Shown piece after piece: positions 16,802 to 25,788 of a stretch of DNA of 40,669 nucleotides (within the stretch, counting starts at the first letter, position 1; each line of letters opens with the position of its first letter). Source of the stretch: Alphaproteobacteria bacterium (GTDB lineage Bacteria; Pseudomonadota; Alphaproteobacteria; Micavibrionales; Micavibrionaceae); NCBI GenBank assembly GCA_022763065.1, contig JALEGH010000064.1:1-40669 (forward strand). The letters run 5' to 3'. A program made the translations under genes and the position numbers. The notes below the pieces were generated by a model. It was not told the DNA's origin. It made no database searches and saw only the letters and a list, made by a program, of their open reading frames with translations.

Positions 16802-17927
16802 ACACACTCTCCAAGACGATAGCTGTTCCCTGACCGCCGCCGATACACATGGTGGCGAGACCAAGCTTACCTTTTTCGCGTTGCATGAGGCTGGCAAGCT
16901 TGCCGGTGATGCGCGCTCCTGATGCACCAAGCGGGTGACCAATGGCGATCGCCCCACCATCTAAGTTGAGCTTCGATTGATCAATTTTAAGATCATGAAT
17001 GACAGAAAGCGATTGAACCGCAAAAGCTTCGTTCAACTCAATAATATCCATATCTTCAATTTTAAGTCCGGCGCGCGTTAAGGCTTTGTTGGAGGCTGGC
17101 ACAGGCCCAATCCCCATGATGGAGGCATCACATCCGGCAACACCGACGGATTTAATCCGGGCCATGATGGGGAGCTTGTTTTTCTTGGCGTACTCTTCCG
17201 AAGCGACAAGGACGGCAGCCGTTCCATCTGTTAATGGGGAGGCAGTTCCCGCCGTAACCGTACCGTTTTCGTCGAAAGCAAGCTTGAGTCCGGCGAGGGC
17301 TTCTTTGGTTGTGCCGGCGCGGATGCAGCCATCCTCACTTACCTCGCCGATGGGAACAATTTCATCTTTGAAATGCCCTGATTCTTGAGCCTTGGCGGCT
17401 TTGTCTTGTGAGGTGACGGTGAATTCTTCCTGAGTATCACGATCAATTTTATATTTCTTGGCCAGATTTTCTGCCGTTTCACCCATTCCGATATACGCGG
17501 CCTTATTGACTTCCATCATTGTCGGATTAGGCATCGGGTTAAAGCCGCCCATCGGAATTCTGGACATGGATTCGACTCCCGCACATATAAATAAATCTCC
17601 CGCCCCCATTTGAATATAACCTGCCGCCATTTGAATGGTTGTCATGGAAGAGCCGCAAAAGCGGTTCACGGTGGCCCCAGCCACGCTATCAGGAAGTCCA
17701 GCCAACTGGGCTACGATTTTGGCGAGGTTAAAGCCTTGTTCGGCTTCTGGGAAGGCGCAGCCCATTAAAATGTCTTCGATGTCATCTGCTTTGGCGCCCG
17801 TATCTTTGATAAGCGCGTTGATCACAGTTGCGGCCATATCATCGGGGCGTACACCCGCTAGTGCGCCTTTATTGGCAAAAGTGAAAGGGGAGCGTTTATA
17901 GCCACATATGACAACTGGGGTTTGCAT
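16800..17927 (-). CDS. Acetyl-CoA acyltransferase (thiolase)
   Basis: Cleaves 3-ketoacyl-CoA with CoA in the last step of beta-oxidation. The 375-residue protein shows NRFCGSSMTTIQ with the nucleophilic Cys, NEAFAVQ, GHPLGASGARI with the catalytic His, and CIGGGQGTA with the second Cys. ATG 17927 is chosen because GGAGG lies 6 bases upstream; the frame is open 49 codons further upstream but that part looks non-coding. It is the promoter-proximal gene of the operon and functionally the partner of the FadN-type enzyme. Strict specificity (FadA, FadI or biosynthetic) cannot be assigned; context favours degradation. Confidence 0.94.
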   Translation of the reverse strand: MQTPVVICGYKRSPFTFANKGALAGVRPDDMAATVINALIKDTGAKADDIEDILMGCAFPEAEQGFNLAKIVAQLAGLPDSVAGATVNRFCGSSMTTIQMAAGYIQMGAGDLFICAGVESMSRIPMGGFNPMPNPTMMEVNKAAYIGMGETAENLAKKYKIDRDTQEEFTVTSQDKAAKAQESGHFKDEIVPIGEVSEDGCIRAGTTKEALAGLKLAFDENGTVTAGTASPLTDGTAAVLVASEEYAKKNKLPIMARIKSVGVAGCDASIMGIGPVPASNKALTRAGLKIEDMDIIELNEAFAVQSLSVIHDLKIDQSKLNLDGGAIAIGHPLGASGARITGKLASLMQREKGKLGLATMCIGGGQGTAIVLESV

Positions 17928-18151
17928 GAAATGCCTCCATAGATGAAAGAGAGGGTGTATGATTTTAAATACCGAGGCGTAGTTTACCTTGTCTGTGAAA
18001 AGAGGTCTATGTCTTTTCCGTTTTTGTATGGACATAATATAAAGACAGGTTTGCTGTGAATATTTTTTTGACACAGACCTGAAAATAAGGCACGTAGGAA
18101 CCTGAGATTTTATTGATTGTTGGAAAGCATAAATTTAAGGAGCACAAGAAT

Positions 18152-18556
18152 ATGTCCAAAGGATTAAAACGTATTTGTATGAATTGCGGCACACGGTTTT
18201 ATGATCTGGATCAAAGCCCGATCATTTGTCCGTCTTGCGGGACAGAATTTACAGGAGAGATCAAAGTGAAAACGCGTCGTGGGCGACCCGCTGCGACACC
18301 GGAAGAAAAACCGGTAAAAGAGGCTGAGAAAACCCCTAAAGAGACAGAAGAAGATGAGGATGTTGCTGATATTGATGCGGATGACGATATTGTCAGTCTG
18401 GATGATGTTGATGAGGATTTAGGAGATGATGATGAAGACGATTCGGGCATGAATCTGGATGACGACGATCTGGATGATTTGCCGGATGACGATGATGATT
18501 TAGATGATGACCTCGATGATCTGGAAGAGGAGGATGACGAAGAAGAGGACAAATAA
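18152..18556 (+). CDS. TIGR02300 family protein (FYDLN acid)
   Basis: A 134-residue cytoplasmic protein of a family found, to my knowledge, mainly in Alphaproteobacteria. The N terminus is a likely zinc ribbon: CMNCGTRFYDLD and ICPSCGTEF (two CxxC pairs within residues 10-32). The name-giving FYDLN appears as FYDLD. A basic hinge with RRGRP follows, and the last 85 residues are almost all Asp, Glu and small residues. AAGGAG lies 11 bp before ATG 18152. The function is unknown. It directly precedes prmA, whose probable start overlaps this stop codon. Confidence 0.92.
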   Translation: MSKGLKRICMNCGTRFYDLDQSPIICPSCGTEFTGEIKVKTRRGRPAATPEEKPVKEAEKTPKETEEDEDVADIDADDDIVSLDDVDEDLGDDDEDDSGMNLDDDDLDDLPDDDDDLDDDLDDLEEEDDEEEDK

Positions 18557-19434
18557 TTTCTTCTTTATATCAAATTGATTTTATTATTGAGGCTGATCTG
18601 GCACATGAGCAGGTCAGCCTTTTTGCTGGGGCGTTTCAGGATTATTTTGAAAGTGTGACTTATGCACAAACAAAGAATAAAAGCTGGAAATTTGCCTGCT
18701 TTACGAGGGAAGAAATCACCGATAAAGAAGCACAGGGTTTTATAAAGGATGTTTTAGAAGATGTCCGTTCCACATCTTTTGCAGTAAATGTTCTTGATGT
18801 CGAGACAAACTGGCTGGAGAAATATTATCAACCGTCTGAAATCTTGGAGCTGAAGTATTTTATTATTGCCGAGTCCCAAGAAAATATTGCCAATATTAAA
18901 AACAAAGCGCCGCTTTATATTCGGGCCGATATTGCCTTTGGCTCCGGTGGTCATGGTACGACTTCTGGCTGTTTGGAGGCGCTGGAGTGTTTATACGAAC
19001 AAGGCGAGAATTTTAAAAACATTTTGGATTTAGGAACTGGATCGGGAATATTGGCTATTGCCTCAGAAAAACTTTGGCCGAAGGCAAAAATACTGGCAAC
19101 AGATTGCGAAGAAGACTCAATGCAATTGGCCCGGAATCATATTCAAATGAACAATTGTAAGAATATTGATTTAGAGTGCTGCTATGGGTTTGAAGGGAGT
19201 TTAGTTGAAGACCGTCAATTATATGACTTGGTTATTGCCAATATTTTAACGGGTCCACTAAAGGAAATGGCAGAAGATATTTTACTGAGTGTCCGGAAAG
19301 AGGGACATATTATCTTATCCGGCATGTTGTGTGAACAGAAACCTGATGTTTTAAACTGCTATGAAGTACAAGCATCTTTGCAACAAGAAATCCAAAAAGA
19401 TGGGTGGAGTACGCTTGTTTTGAAGAAAAGGTAG
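18556..19434 (+). CDS. prmA: Ribosomal protein L11 methyltransferase, non-canonical AUU start likely
   Basis: SAM-dependent methyltransferase that trimethylates ribosomal protein L11. The C-terminal domain has AFGSGGHGTTSGCLEAL, the SAM-binding DLGTGSGILAIA, an acidic motif ATDCEE and the active-site VIANILTGPL. The first ATG/GTG/TTG in frame is GTG 18655, but the 33 codons above it read as a PrmA N-terminal domain (IDFIIEADLAHEQVSLFAG). They also bring the length to 292 residues, normal for the family. No canonical start exists there; ATT 18556, overlapping the TAA of the upstream gene and preceded by AGAGGA, is the best candidate. A conservative annotation would use 18655. Confidence 0.85.
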   Translation: MSSLYQIDFIIEADLAHEQVSLFAGAFQDYFESVTYAQTKNKSWKFACFTREEITDKEAQGFIKDVLEDVRSTSFAVNVLDVETNWLEKYYQPSEILELKYFIIAESQENIANIKNKAPLYIRADIAFGSGGHGTTSGCLEALECLYEQGENFKNILDLGTGSGILAIASEKLWPKAKILATDCEEDSMQLARNHIQMNNCKNIDLECCYGFEGSLVEDRQLYDLVIANILTGPLKEMAEDILLSVRKEGHIILSGMLCEQKPDVLNCYEVQASLQQEIQKDGWSTLVLKKR

Positions 19435-19442
19435 GAGATGCC

Positions 19443-19994
19443 TTACCCCGTTTCATCTTGTGCATAAGGCAATCCGCAATAAAGCGAATCAGAGCGGATA
19501 AAATCCGGTTCATGTATTGCTTTTTGTGATTTGTGAATTTTGTATATCTTCAATATTTGTTCTGTATCAGGCACGTTCCCATCATTAATTTGTTTGATGA
19601 GAAAAAGGGATGACATGAGCGCAGAGCGCGCCGATTTAGGCGTGGCCTGAATACCTACATTTCCCGATTTGATATTGGAGATGAAAAAATCCAGAGGTAA
19701 TGGTTTTCGCGTATCTTGTGTGCGTTCTTGTAAATTATAGGACAGAATCTCATATTCCTGAGAGTCATTATTGATTGTATATTCCCATCCGGTGATTTGA
19801 ACATGATAGAGGTGGGATTTATATTTGCCTTTGTGGTAGACAGGGATAGGCTCAATCACATATCTCAAGCCGTTTACAATGCCTGATACAGGTTTTTTGG
19901 AAATGGCCTGCCCGCACGGTGTCTGGATTCCACTAAATTGATTCCAACCATTTGGCGGCCATGAAACACCCAGTGTTTCAAAACTGTCCGTCAT
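19443..19994 (-). CDS. Hypothetical protein, unknown function
   Basis: A 183-residue protein without signal peptide or membrane helix. The N-terminal third contains aromatic-rich segments (GVSWPPNGWNQFSGI, GLRYVIEPIPVYH), the middle is strand-rich (YHVQITGWEYTI) and the C-terminal part is helical. The gene is convergent with prmA, with 8 bp between the stops. No family recognised and the ribosome binding site is weak. Its codon pattern resembles the surrounding genes. Confidence 0.65.
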   Translation of the reverse strand: MTDSFETLGVSWPPNGWNQFSGIQTPCGQAISKKPVSGIVNGLRYVIEPIPVYHKGKYKSHLYHVQITGWEYTINNDSQEYEILSYNLQERTQDTRKPLPLDFFISNIKSGNVGIQATPKSARSALMSSLFLIKQINDGNVPDTEQILKIYKIHKSQKAIHEPDFIRSDSLYCGLPYAQDETG

Positions 19995-20144
19995 ACACGT
20001 GACCCCATCTTCACTGTAGCTTTTTATCTAGGCGGCCTTATATGTGCCGCTGCTACTTTTTATTATTTTTTTTGTGTATAAGTTGATTAAAGCCAATTAA
20101 TGGCATTGTGGCAAGGAAAAAGACTCTTTTTATGGGGGAGGATT

Positions 20145-20825
20145 TTACGAAGCACTTTTTTTTCGCATAACATTTTTACGCAACCAAAAGACATATAATG
20201 TAACGAAGTAAAAAATGTATAACTCCTGAACCTCGCTATAGCGCGCAAATAAAGCGATATCAAACAGTTCGAATATTTTTTCAATAATTTGAGGCACGAT
20301 AATCAGCCCCGCAACAAGATAAAGTTCTTTGGGAGGAAACAGTTCGCTAAATTCTACTGGAAATATAATCCATTTATTTTTTTGTAAGAGAGGAAATACG
20401 AACGTACCCATCAAAATACCGATTAATAGGACAAGCCTTGGTTTTTGATCCAGCCACGATGTTGTGTTGTGGAGGTTGGTCTCTCCCTGATCATTGAGCG
20501 CGCTCCAGTTTTCCGGTGTGACCCAGCCCAAAAGATGCTGGCCCCAGCTAATTTCTTCTCCGGCAACATAAAAGCAGCAAAGCGCAGCCAGCCCGAACCA
20601 TGTTATCAAAAGCGGGGTTTTAACTGTATTCATAAAGAAATAGGACAGGGCGATCCCGCAGGACAGGGCCATCAATAGGGCTTGCAATGTTTCATGCAGG
20701 CTGTTTTCCGAATGTAGTTTGGAAAGGGTGGGGCCAGAGAGAAAAATTTCCATCAGGATTTGCAGCGCAAAAGCCACGAGCGGAATCCAGAGAGCCAGAG
20801 ATGAGGGTAAATTATAAGATTTCAT
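20145..20825 (-). CDS. Integral membrane protein, unknown function
   Basis: A 226-residue membrane protein with about six hydrophobic helices (near residues 10-30, 48-68, 72-92, 130-150, 168-190 and 203-220). Between helices 3 and 4 is a polar segment AGEEISWGQHLLGW, then a region with GETNLHNTT. These resemble a conserved GEEISWGQ/NLHN motif I associate with a family of uncharacterised bacterial membrane proteins. The pattern of acidic and His residues beside a membrane could be catalytic or ion-binding, but no function can be assigned. It is transcribed divergently from the gene at 20918. Confidence 0.7.
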   Translation of the reverse strand: MKSYNLPSSLALWIPLVAFALQILMEIFLSGPTLSKLHSENSLHETLQALLMALSCGIALSYFFMNTVKTPLLITWFGLAALCCFYVAGEEISWGQHLLGWVTPENWSALNDQGETNLHNTTSWLDQKPRLVLLIGILMGTFVFPLLQKNKWIIFPVEFSELFPPKELYLVAGLIIVPQIIEKIFELFDIALFARYSEVQELYIFYFVTLYVFWLRKNVMRKKSAS

Positions 20826-20844
20826 GTTGGGTTATTACGTTTTA

Positions 20845-20873
20845 TTGACATATTTTTGTATGTGGGCTACAAG
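20845..20873 (+). promoter_or_regulatory. Sigma-70-type promoter
   Basis: A perfect TTGACA at 20845-20850 and TACAAG at 20868-20873 are spaced 17 bp apart. They lie upstream of the gene at 20918 in the divergent intergenic region. Confidence 0.6.
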
Positions 20874-20917
20874 ATGGACTATATGTCATATTTTGCAAAA
20901 GATAAAAGGAAATAAAA

Positions 20918-21388
20918 ATGTCAGGTGGGGCGCAGGAACAAAATACCGGCAAGAAAACGAAGAGCGTTGGTGCGACGATTGTTGATACAATTGCAGTAAC
21001 GGCTCCGACGGTTTTTTGTGCGGCAACGGCTGGTGTTGCTTTGACATCTCCACTTCCCTGGACTGCCGAGAATATTGCAAATTTTGCTGTTGTTACGTCA
21101 CCTGTTGCGCTTGTCTCTCTCGTTGCGGTGAGTTTAGGGAGCGTGTTCGGTGCAGCCGCCGGAGCCGTTGTCGGCAGGTGTTGGAAACAGGCGAAAAAGG
21201 GGGCCAAAATCGGAACAATGGTGTTGGGTACTTTAGCCGGTGTTTGGGGTGGTGTGGCAACCTATTATGAAGGATATAAACGCACAGACGGTTTCAGCTC
21301 TTTTAATCACCGGGGCAGGCTCGATAATCTCAAATTTCCGGGCCGTATGCATAATGACATTTATTACGGGCCTTCCCAAAAAATATAA
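20918..21388 (+). CDS. Small membrane-associated glycine/alanine-rich protein
   Basis: A 156-residue protein with two or three hydrophobic, Ala/Val/Gly-rich helices (about 24-48, 60-88 and 100-115). Between them is a short Lys-rich segment WKQAKKGAK, and the tail is polar and aromatic (YYEGYKRTDGF... NDIYYGPSQ). The glycine-rich helices (GSVFGAAAGAVVG) recall glycine-zipper proteins. An AAGGA site lies about 5 bases before the ATG, and a good promoter is visible upstream. No family recognised. The gene is convergent with the cytochrome b561 gene. Confidence 0.65.
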   Translation: MSGGAQEQNTGKKTKSVGATIVDTIAVTAPTVFCAATAGVALTSPLPWTAENIANFAVVTSPVALVSLVAVSLGSVFGAAAGAVVGRCWKQAKKGAKIGTMVLGTLAGVWGGVATYYEGYKRTDGFSSFNHRGRLDNLKFPGRMHNDIYYGPSQKI

Positions 21389-21395
21389 GAGAAAG

Positions 21396-21959
21396 TTAGC
21401 TAACTTTACCGCCGAGCATCCGGCGTAGCGTAGCGTCCTTGCTGATAAAATGGTGTTTGAGGGCACCGGCAACGTGCAAGACAAGGGCGCCAATAACCAC
21501 ATAGCTGACCCATTCATGTAAAAAGCTGCCCAGTTTTGCAAGCTCTGCGTTATGCGGGATGGCCTTTGACGGGTCGAGCGGATCAAAATTTCGCGCAGCA
21601 ATTTCCAGTCCGAAAATGGCTGCTCCATGTCCGCCCATAATCGACATGATCATGCCCGATAGGGGAATGAGGACGGAGCCGATAAGCAAAATATAATGTA
21701 TAATTCTGGCCAGCATATGTTCAATTTTTTGATATTGGCTGACAGGTTCCGGCCAGCCATTTATAAGGCGCCAAATTACCCGTGTGATGATGATTAAAAA
21801 TATCGTTATGCCGATAGATTTATGGAGGGGATAAAACCCGTAATCACTTGCCTGCGACATATAAATTCCAAGGGCTAATAGGCCGATAATGGTCAGACCG
21901 ACGATCCAGTGGAGTGTGATTGTCAAAGGACTAAGCTTTTCTTTTGTATCTTTTGTCAT
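21396..21959 (-). CDS. Cytochrome b561 family protein
   Basis: Di-haem b-type cytochrome of the inner membrane, 187 residues, four transmembrane helices. The haem-ligand histidines fit the family: LHWIVG in helix 1, HKSIG in the loop before helix 2, and FLHEW and HVAGALKHH in the later helices. These proteins move electrons between quinol and small acceptors; some act as superoxide:ubiquinone oxidoreductases. It is separated from the upstream hybrid kinase by 3 bp, so the two are probably co-transcribed. That suggests a redox-linked signal, but this is inference. Confidence 0.9.
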   Translation of the reverse strand: MTKDTKEKLSPLTITLHWIVGLTIIGLLALGIYMSQASDYGFYPLHKSIGITIFLIIITRVIWRLINGWPEPVSQYQKIEHMLARIIHYILLIGSVLIPLSGMIMSIMGGHGAAIFGLEIAARNFDPLDPSKAIPHNAELAKLGSFLHEWVSYVVIGALVLHVAGALKHHFISKDATLRRMLGGKVS

Positions 21960-21962
21960 GTT

Positions 21963-23828
21963 TTACTTATTTTCCGATAATATGAACCAGCGTGATAATA
22001 TCACCTTCAACTTATCAGAATCTATGGGCTTATCAAGATAATCATCCATACCCGCCTTCAAACATTTCTCGCGTGTTCCGGGCATGGCGTCTGCCGTTAA
22101 GGCAACAATGGGGATATGCGCGCCCGATTTTTTTTCTAAATCTCTGATAGCGTCTGTTGCCTCGTAACCGCTCATTTCCGGCATGTGGCAATCCATTAAA
22201 ATGAGGTCATAACTCCCTTTCTTAAAAGCATCTACAGCCAAGATGCCATTTTCCTCTATATCGTAATTTTTAAAACCAAGCCTATTTAAAATCTTCTTTA
22301 TAAAAATCTGGTTTAATTCATGGTCTTCTGCGATCAAAATTTTTCCCTGGTCCGCGGGAATTCCTTGGCTGGTCTTTTCAAAGGAGGGAATTTCTTCTAA
22401 TTTCGGTTCTGACTCGTTATCAACGGATTGTGTAATTTCAAAGGGGATCTTGACCCAAAAGGTTGATCCATGTCCTTCTTTGCTGGTTACCCCAATCTCT
22501 CCCCCCATCATTTCAACGAGGTCTTTTGTGATGGTTAGCCCGAGTCCTGTTCCGCCAAATTGTCTTGTGATTGTCTCATCAGCCTGGGTAAATTTTTGAA
22601 AAATAGCATCCAATCGATCTTCGGGGATACCAATGCCTGTATCAATGACGGAGCATTCCAGCTCAATAGAGTTTTGTTCTTTTTTAGTAAATGCAATAAT
22701 GATGTCAATGCTACCCTGTTCGGTGTATTTAACTGCATTTCCAACCAAGTTCATGATAATGCGCGACATTCGAACAGGATCACCTTTAACAATGGGCATG
22801 TTAGGAGTTTTAAAATTACAGTTTAAGGAGAGCCCTCTCTTGCTAGCCTTAGGTGCGAGCGTTTCAACAACACTATGTATGACTTGTTTTAAATCAAAGC
22901 CGACATTTTCAAGAATCATTTGATTAGCCTCAATTTTGGAAAGGTCCAGAATGTCATTGACAGTATTGAGCAATAACATCCCGGATTTATAGATCGTTGA
23001 GCTCATTTCATGTTCTTCACTCCCCATAGGGGATTCATCGCATAGTATCTTTGTCATTCCGATAATGCTGTTAAGCGGTGTACGTAATTCATGGGACATG
23101 AGGGCAAGGAATTCGCTTTTCGCCATATTGGCCTGGTCAGCCTGTTTTTTGGCATGTCTTAGGGCGGTTTCATTTTTCTTTAAGTGATATTGCCAGTCTT
23201 TGAGGTGTTTTATCGTTATAAGCCATACCGCCACGATGATGGCGATAATAAATATGGCTACCATGGATGTGTAGTAAGCTTTTTTTACTTCGTGCTCAAT
23301 ATGCTCTGAAACGTTTGTTGTAAGTAGAATACTAAATTTGTTCATGCCATCGGCATAGATTTTTTTTTGTGTTCTATATTGGTCGCTGAACAAGATTTTC
23401 TGTGCTTCATCGCGTTTGCCTTTTTCAACAAGATCTAAAGCTTTCTCTTCCATGGAAACCAGCACCTTGTTGGCATCATCAGTTTGATGAGCCGCCGCAT
23501 CAGAGTATGCCTCCGGGGCCAATTTAATGGCTTCTTCAATGGCGTTATCAAGAAGCCCCACATATGAATGATAGCGCTTTGTCCATGCCATATCTCCGGT
23601 TGTGGCCGCCATATATGACGACATGGTGAGAACCTCATCCAGATATTCGATTTTTCCTTGCAGGTGCTCAATTCGAATATTTCTGTCACGAAATTCTTCC
23701 AGAGTTTTGTGAACACTAAAGATATAGAACAGATTCCAGATCAGAAATACAAAGGTTCCTATTGCTGCGACCGATAAAACAACAACGGGAAAATTTATAT
23801 TTTTTATTTCCTCATATTCTTGTTCTAT
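21963..23828 (-). CDS. Hybrid sensor histidine kinase, non-canonical start
   Basis: Membrane sensor kinase with a receiver domain. From the first ATG (23624) the protein has 553 residues. The 68 codons above it are plainly coding: a transmembrane helix ([17 protein letters not shown]), a coiled segment and EYLDEVLT, which leads into the family motif [14 protein letters not shown] of a four-helix sensor domain. This frame is open to a TAA at 23901 and has no ATG, GTG or TTG. ATA 23828, with GAGGAGAAGG just upstream, is the likely start. Numbered from ATG 23624: second helix about 120-137, His178 in SHELRTPLN, HATPase domain about 220-390, and receiver 430-545 with the phospho-acceptor Asp in [13 protein letters not shown]. 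Confidence 0.85.
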   Translation of the reverse strand: MEQEYEEIKNINFPVVVLSVAAIGTFVFLIWNLFYIFSVHKTLEEFRDRNIRIEHLQGKIEYLDEVLTMSSYMAATTGDMAWTKRYHSYVGLLDNAIEEAIKLAPEAYSDAAAHQTDDANKVLVSMEEKALDLVEKGKRDEAQKILFSDQYRTQKKIYADGMNKFSILLTTNVSEHIEHEVKKAYYTSMVAIFIIAIIVAVWLITIKHLKDWQYHLKKNETALRHAKKQADQANMAKSEFLALMSHELRTPLNSIIGMTKILCDESPMGSEEHEMSSTIYKSGMLLLNTVNDILDLSKIEANQMILENVGFDLKQVIHSVVETLAPKASKRGLSLNCNFKTPNMPIVKGDPVRMSRIIMNLVGNAVKYTEQGSIDIIIAFTKKEQNSIELECSVIDTGIGIPEDRLDAIFQKFTQADETITRQFGGTGLGLTITKDLVEMMGGEIGVTSKEGHGSTFWVKIPFEITQSVDNESEPKLEEIPSFEKTSQGIPADQGKILIAEDHELNQIFIKKILNRLGFKNYDIEENGILAVDAFKKGSYDLILMDCHMPEMSGYEATDAIRDLEKKSGAHIPIVALTADAMPGTREKCLKAGMDDYLDKPIDSDKLKVILSRWFILSENK

Positions 23829-23945
23829 GGCCTTCTCCTCTTCGTATTGACGTATAGGATCAGTATCTTTTAATCGCGCGTAACTAAAAACAAAAAACTG
23901 TTAAAGCGTCCTACTAATGTATGTAGTTTCTTTTAGGAGATGTGG

Positions 23946-25775
23946 TTATTCCACTGTGACAGATTTGGCAAGATTGCGAGGCTGGTCAACATCGGTGCCT
24001 TTGGCCACAGCCACGTGATAGGAGAGCAGTTGCATCGGGATGGTGTAGAGAATAGGAGCAACAAAGGGATGAATATCGCCGAGCGTCACGGACCATTGTG
24101 TGATATCTTTCATGCGCTCAATGCCTACTTCATCGGAAAAAAGCATGATTTTACCGCCGCGTGCGACGGTTTCCTGCACGTTTGAAAGCGTCTTATCAAA
24201 GAGCGGATCATTGCCAGGCGCCACAACGACGACCGGCACATTATCATCAATGAGTGCAATGGGTCCGTGTTTCATCTCACCTGCGGCGTAACCTTCGGCG
24301 TGAATATAGGAGATTTCCTTGAGCTTGAGCGCACCTTCCAGCGCGATCGGGTAAAGGCTTCCGCGTGCGATATAGAGCATATCGCGCGCCTTAAAGGTTT
24401 TTTTGGCGATTGTCCGAATGGCCTCATCATGATTTAAAATATCGGAGGCGATTTTAGGAAGATGGCGCAAGGCGTCTCCATAAGATTTAAGGGTGGCCTT
24501 ATCGATAGTTTGTTTCTTGGTGGCAATGGCCAAAACCAAGCATGCTAGCGTGGTGAGCTGAGTTGTGAAAGCTTTGGTTGAGGCGACACCGATTTCAGGT
24601 CCGGCCAAAGTGTGGAGGACCAGATCGGATTCCCGCTCAATCGTACTTTCAATAGTATTGACAATGGAGAGGATCTTCTGATTCTGTGATTTGCAATATC
24701 TAAGGGCTTCCAGCGTATCGAGTGTTTCACCCGACTGGGAAACAAATAAAGCAACCCCGTCTTCGGGAAGCGGCGCTTCGCGGTAGCGAAATTCCGAGGC
24801 GATATCAATTTCACACGGGATGCGCGCAATTTGTTCGAACCAGTATTTGGCGACCATACAGGCATAAAAGGCCGTGCCGCAAGCCACCAAAGTAATGCGC
24901 GGCGTATTTTCAAGGGCCTCGATAATTTCAGGGGTAATGGCAATGTCACCTGTTGCGGGGTTGATAAAAGAGTTGAGCGTGTCGCCAATCACGGCAGGTT
25001 GCTCATAAATTTCTTTAAGCATGAAGTGTGGATACTCACCCTTACCAGTGGTGGCACCAGATTGTGCAGTGATACGAATGGGGCGTTTCACATTGTCATT
25101 ATCGGCGGTATAGATTTTGACGTTATCACCAGTAAGGGTGACGCGGTCCCCGTCTTCAAGAAAACATATTTTTTGCGTCAAAGGAGCGAGCGCATAAGAA
25201 TCAGACGCCAAAAACATTTCTCCTTCGCCGTAACCAATGGCCAGAGGTGTGCCCTGACGCGCACCGATCATGAGATTATCCTGACCTGTAAAAATAAGGG
25301 CGATGGCAAAGGCCCCTTCCAGTCGTGCGAAGCTTTTATTGGCGGCATCTTGCGGCGTTTCGCCTTGGTCCAGATAATGGGTGACGAGCTGTGCGATCAC
25401 TTCGGTATCTGTCTCAGTCTCAAAACGATATTGATGTTTTTCAAGCTCTTGTTTGATTTCCGCATAATTCTCAATAATGCCGTTATGCACGACGGCGACT
25501 TTATCCGTGGCATGGGGATGCGCATTATTGGTGCTGGGGCTGCCATGCGTGGCCCATCTTGTATGACCAATACCAATTTTTCCGGCAAGTGGCTCATCTT
25601 TTAAAAGCTTTTCTAAATTAACAAGCTTGCCTTTGGCGCGCCTACGCTCAATACGACCTTCATGCAGCGTGGCGATACCAGCAGAATCATACCCGCGATA
25701 CTCAAGCCGTTTCAACCCCTCCAGAATTTGAGGAGCCGCATCATCCCGACCAATAATCCCGATAATCCCGCACAT
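23946..25775 (-). CDS. glmS: Glutamine-fructose-6-phosphate aminotransferase (isomerizing)
   Basis: Makes glucosamine-6-phosphate from fructose-6-phosphate and glutamine, the entry to UDP-GlcNAc and so to peptidoglycan and LPS. The mature enzyme begins with Cys2 (MCGIIGIIG), the glutaminase nucleophile, followed by the glutaminase motifs GHTRWATHG and HNGIIENY. The two SIS domains contain SQSGETLDTL, STKAFTTQL and the C-terminal DVDQPRNLAKSVTVE. The length of 609 residues is normal. It lies 13 bp downstream of glmU, so glmU-glmS form one operon. No glmS ribozyme is expected in this group and none is seen. Confidence 0.98.
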   Translation of the reverse strand: MCGIIGIIGRDDAAPQILEGLKRLEYRGYDSAGIATLHEGRIERRRAKGKLVNLEKLLKDEPLAGKIGIGHTRWATHGSPSTNNAHPHATDKVAVVHNGIIENYAEIKQELEKHQYRFETETDTEVIAQLVTHYLDQGETPQDAANKSFARLEGAFAIALIFTGQDNLMIGARQGTPLAIGYGEGEMFLASDSYALAPLTQKICFLEDGDRVTLTGDNVKIYTADNDNVKRPIRITAQSGATTGKGEYPHFMLKEIYEQPAVIGDTLNSFINPATGDIAITPEIIEALENTPRITLVACGTAFYACMVAKYWFEQIARIPCEIDIASEFRYREAPLPEDGVALFVSQSGETLDTLEALRYCKSQNQKILSIVNTIESTIERESDLVLHTLAGPEIGVASTKAFTTQLTTLACLVLAIATKKQTIDKATLKSYGDALRHLPKIASDILNHDEAIRTIAKKTFKARDMLYIARGSLYPIALEGALKLKEISYIHAEGYAAGEMKHGPIALIDDNVPVVVVAPGNDPLFDKTLSNVQETVARGGKIMLFSDEVGIERMKDITQWSVTLGDIHPFVAPILYTIPMQLLSYHVAVAKGTDVDQPRNLAKSVTVE

Positions 25776-25788
25776 CGAAGCCCTCTCT

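Noticed and set aside
18211-18552. Minus-strand serine-rich reading frame
   Set aside because: It is the antisense shadow of the Asp/Glu tail of the TIGR02300 gene.
20046-20060. GCGGC/GCCGC hairpin with T-rich tail after 20040
   Set aside because: Stem is short and no plus-strand transcript is expected; not strong enough to call a terminator.
24831-25604. Long plus-strand frame of 257 codons
   Set aside because: Lies wholly antisense to glmS, with no family similarity or start signal.
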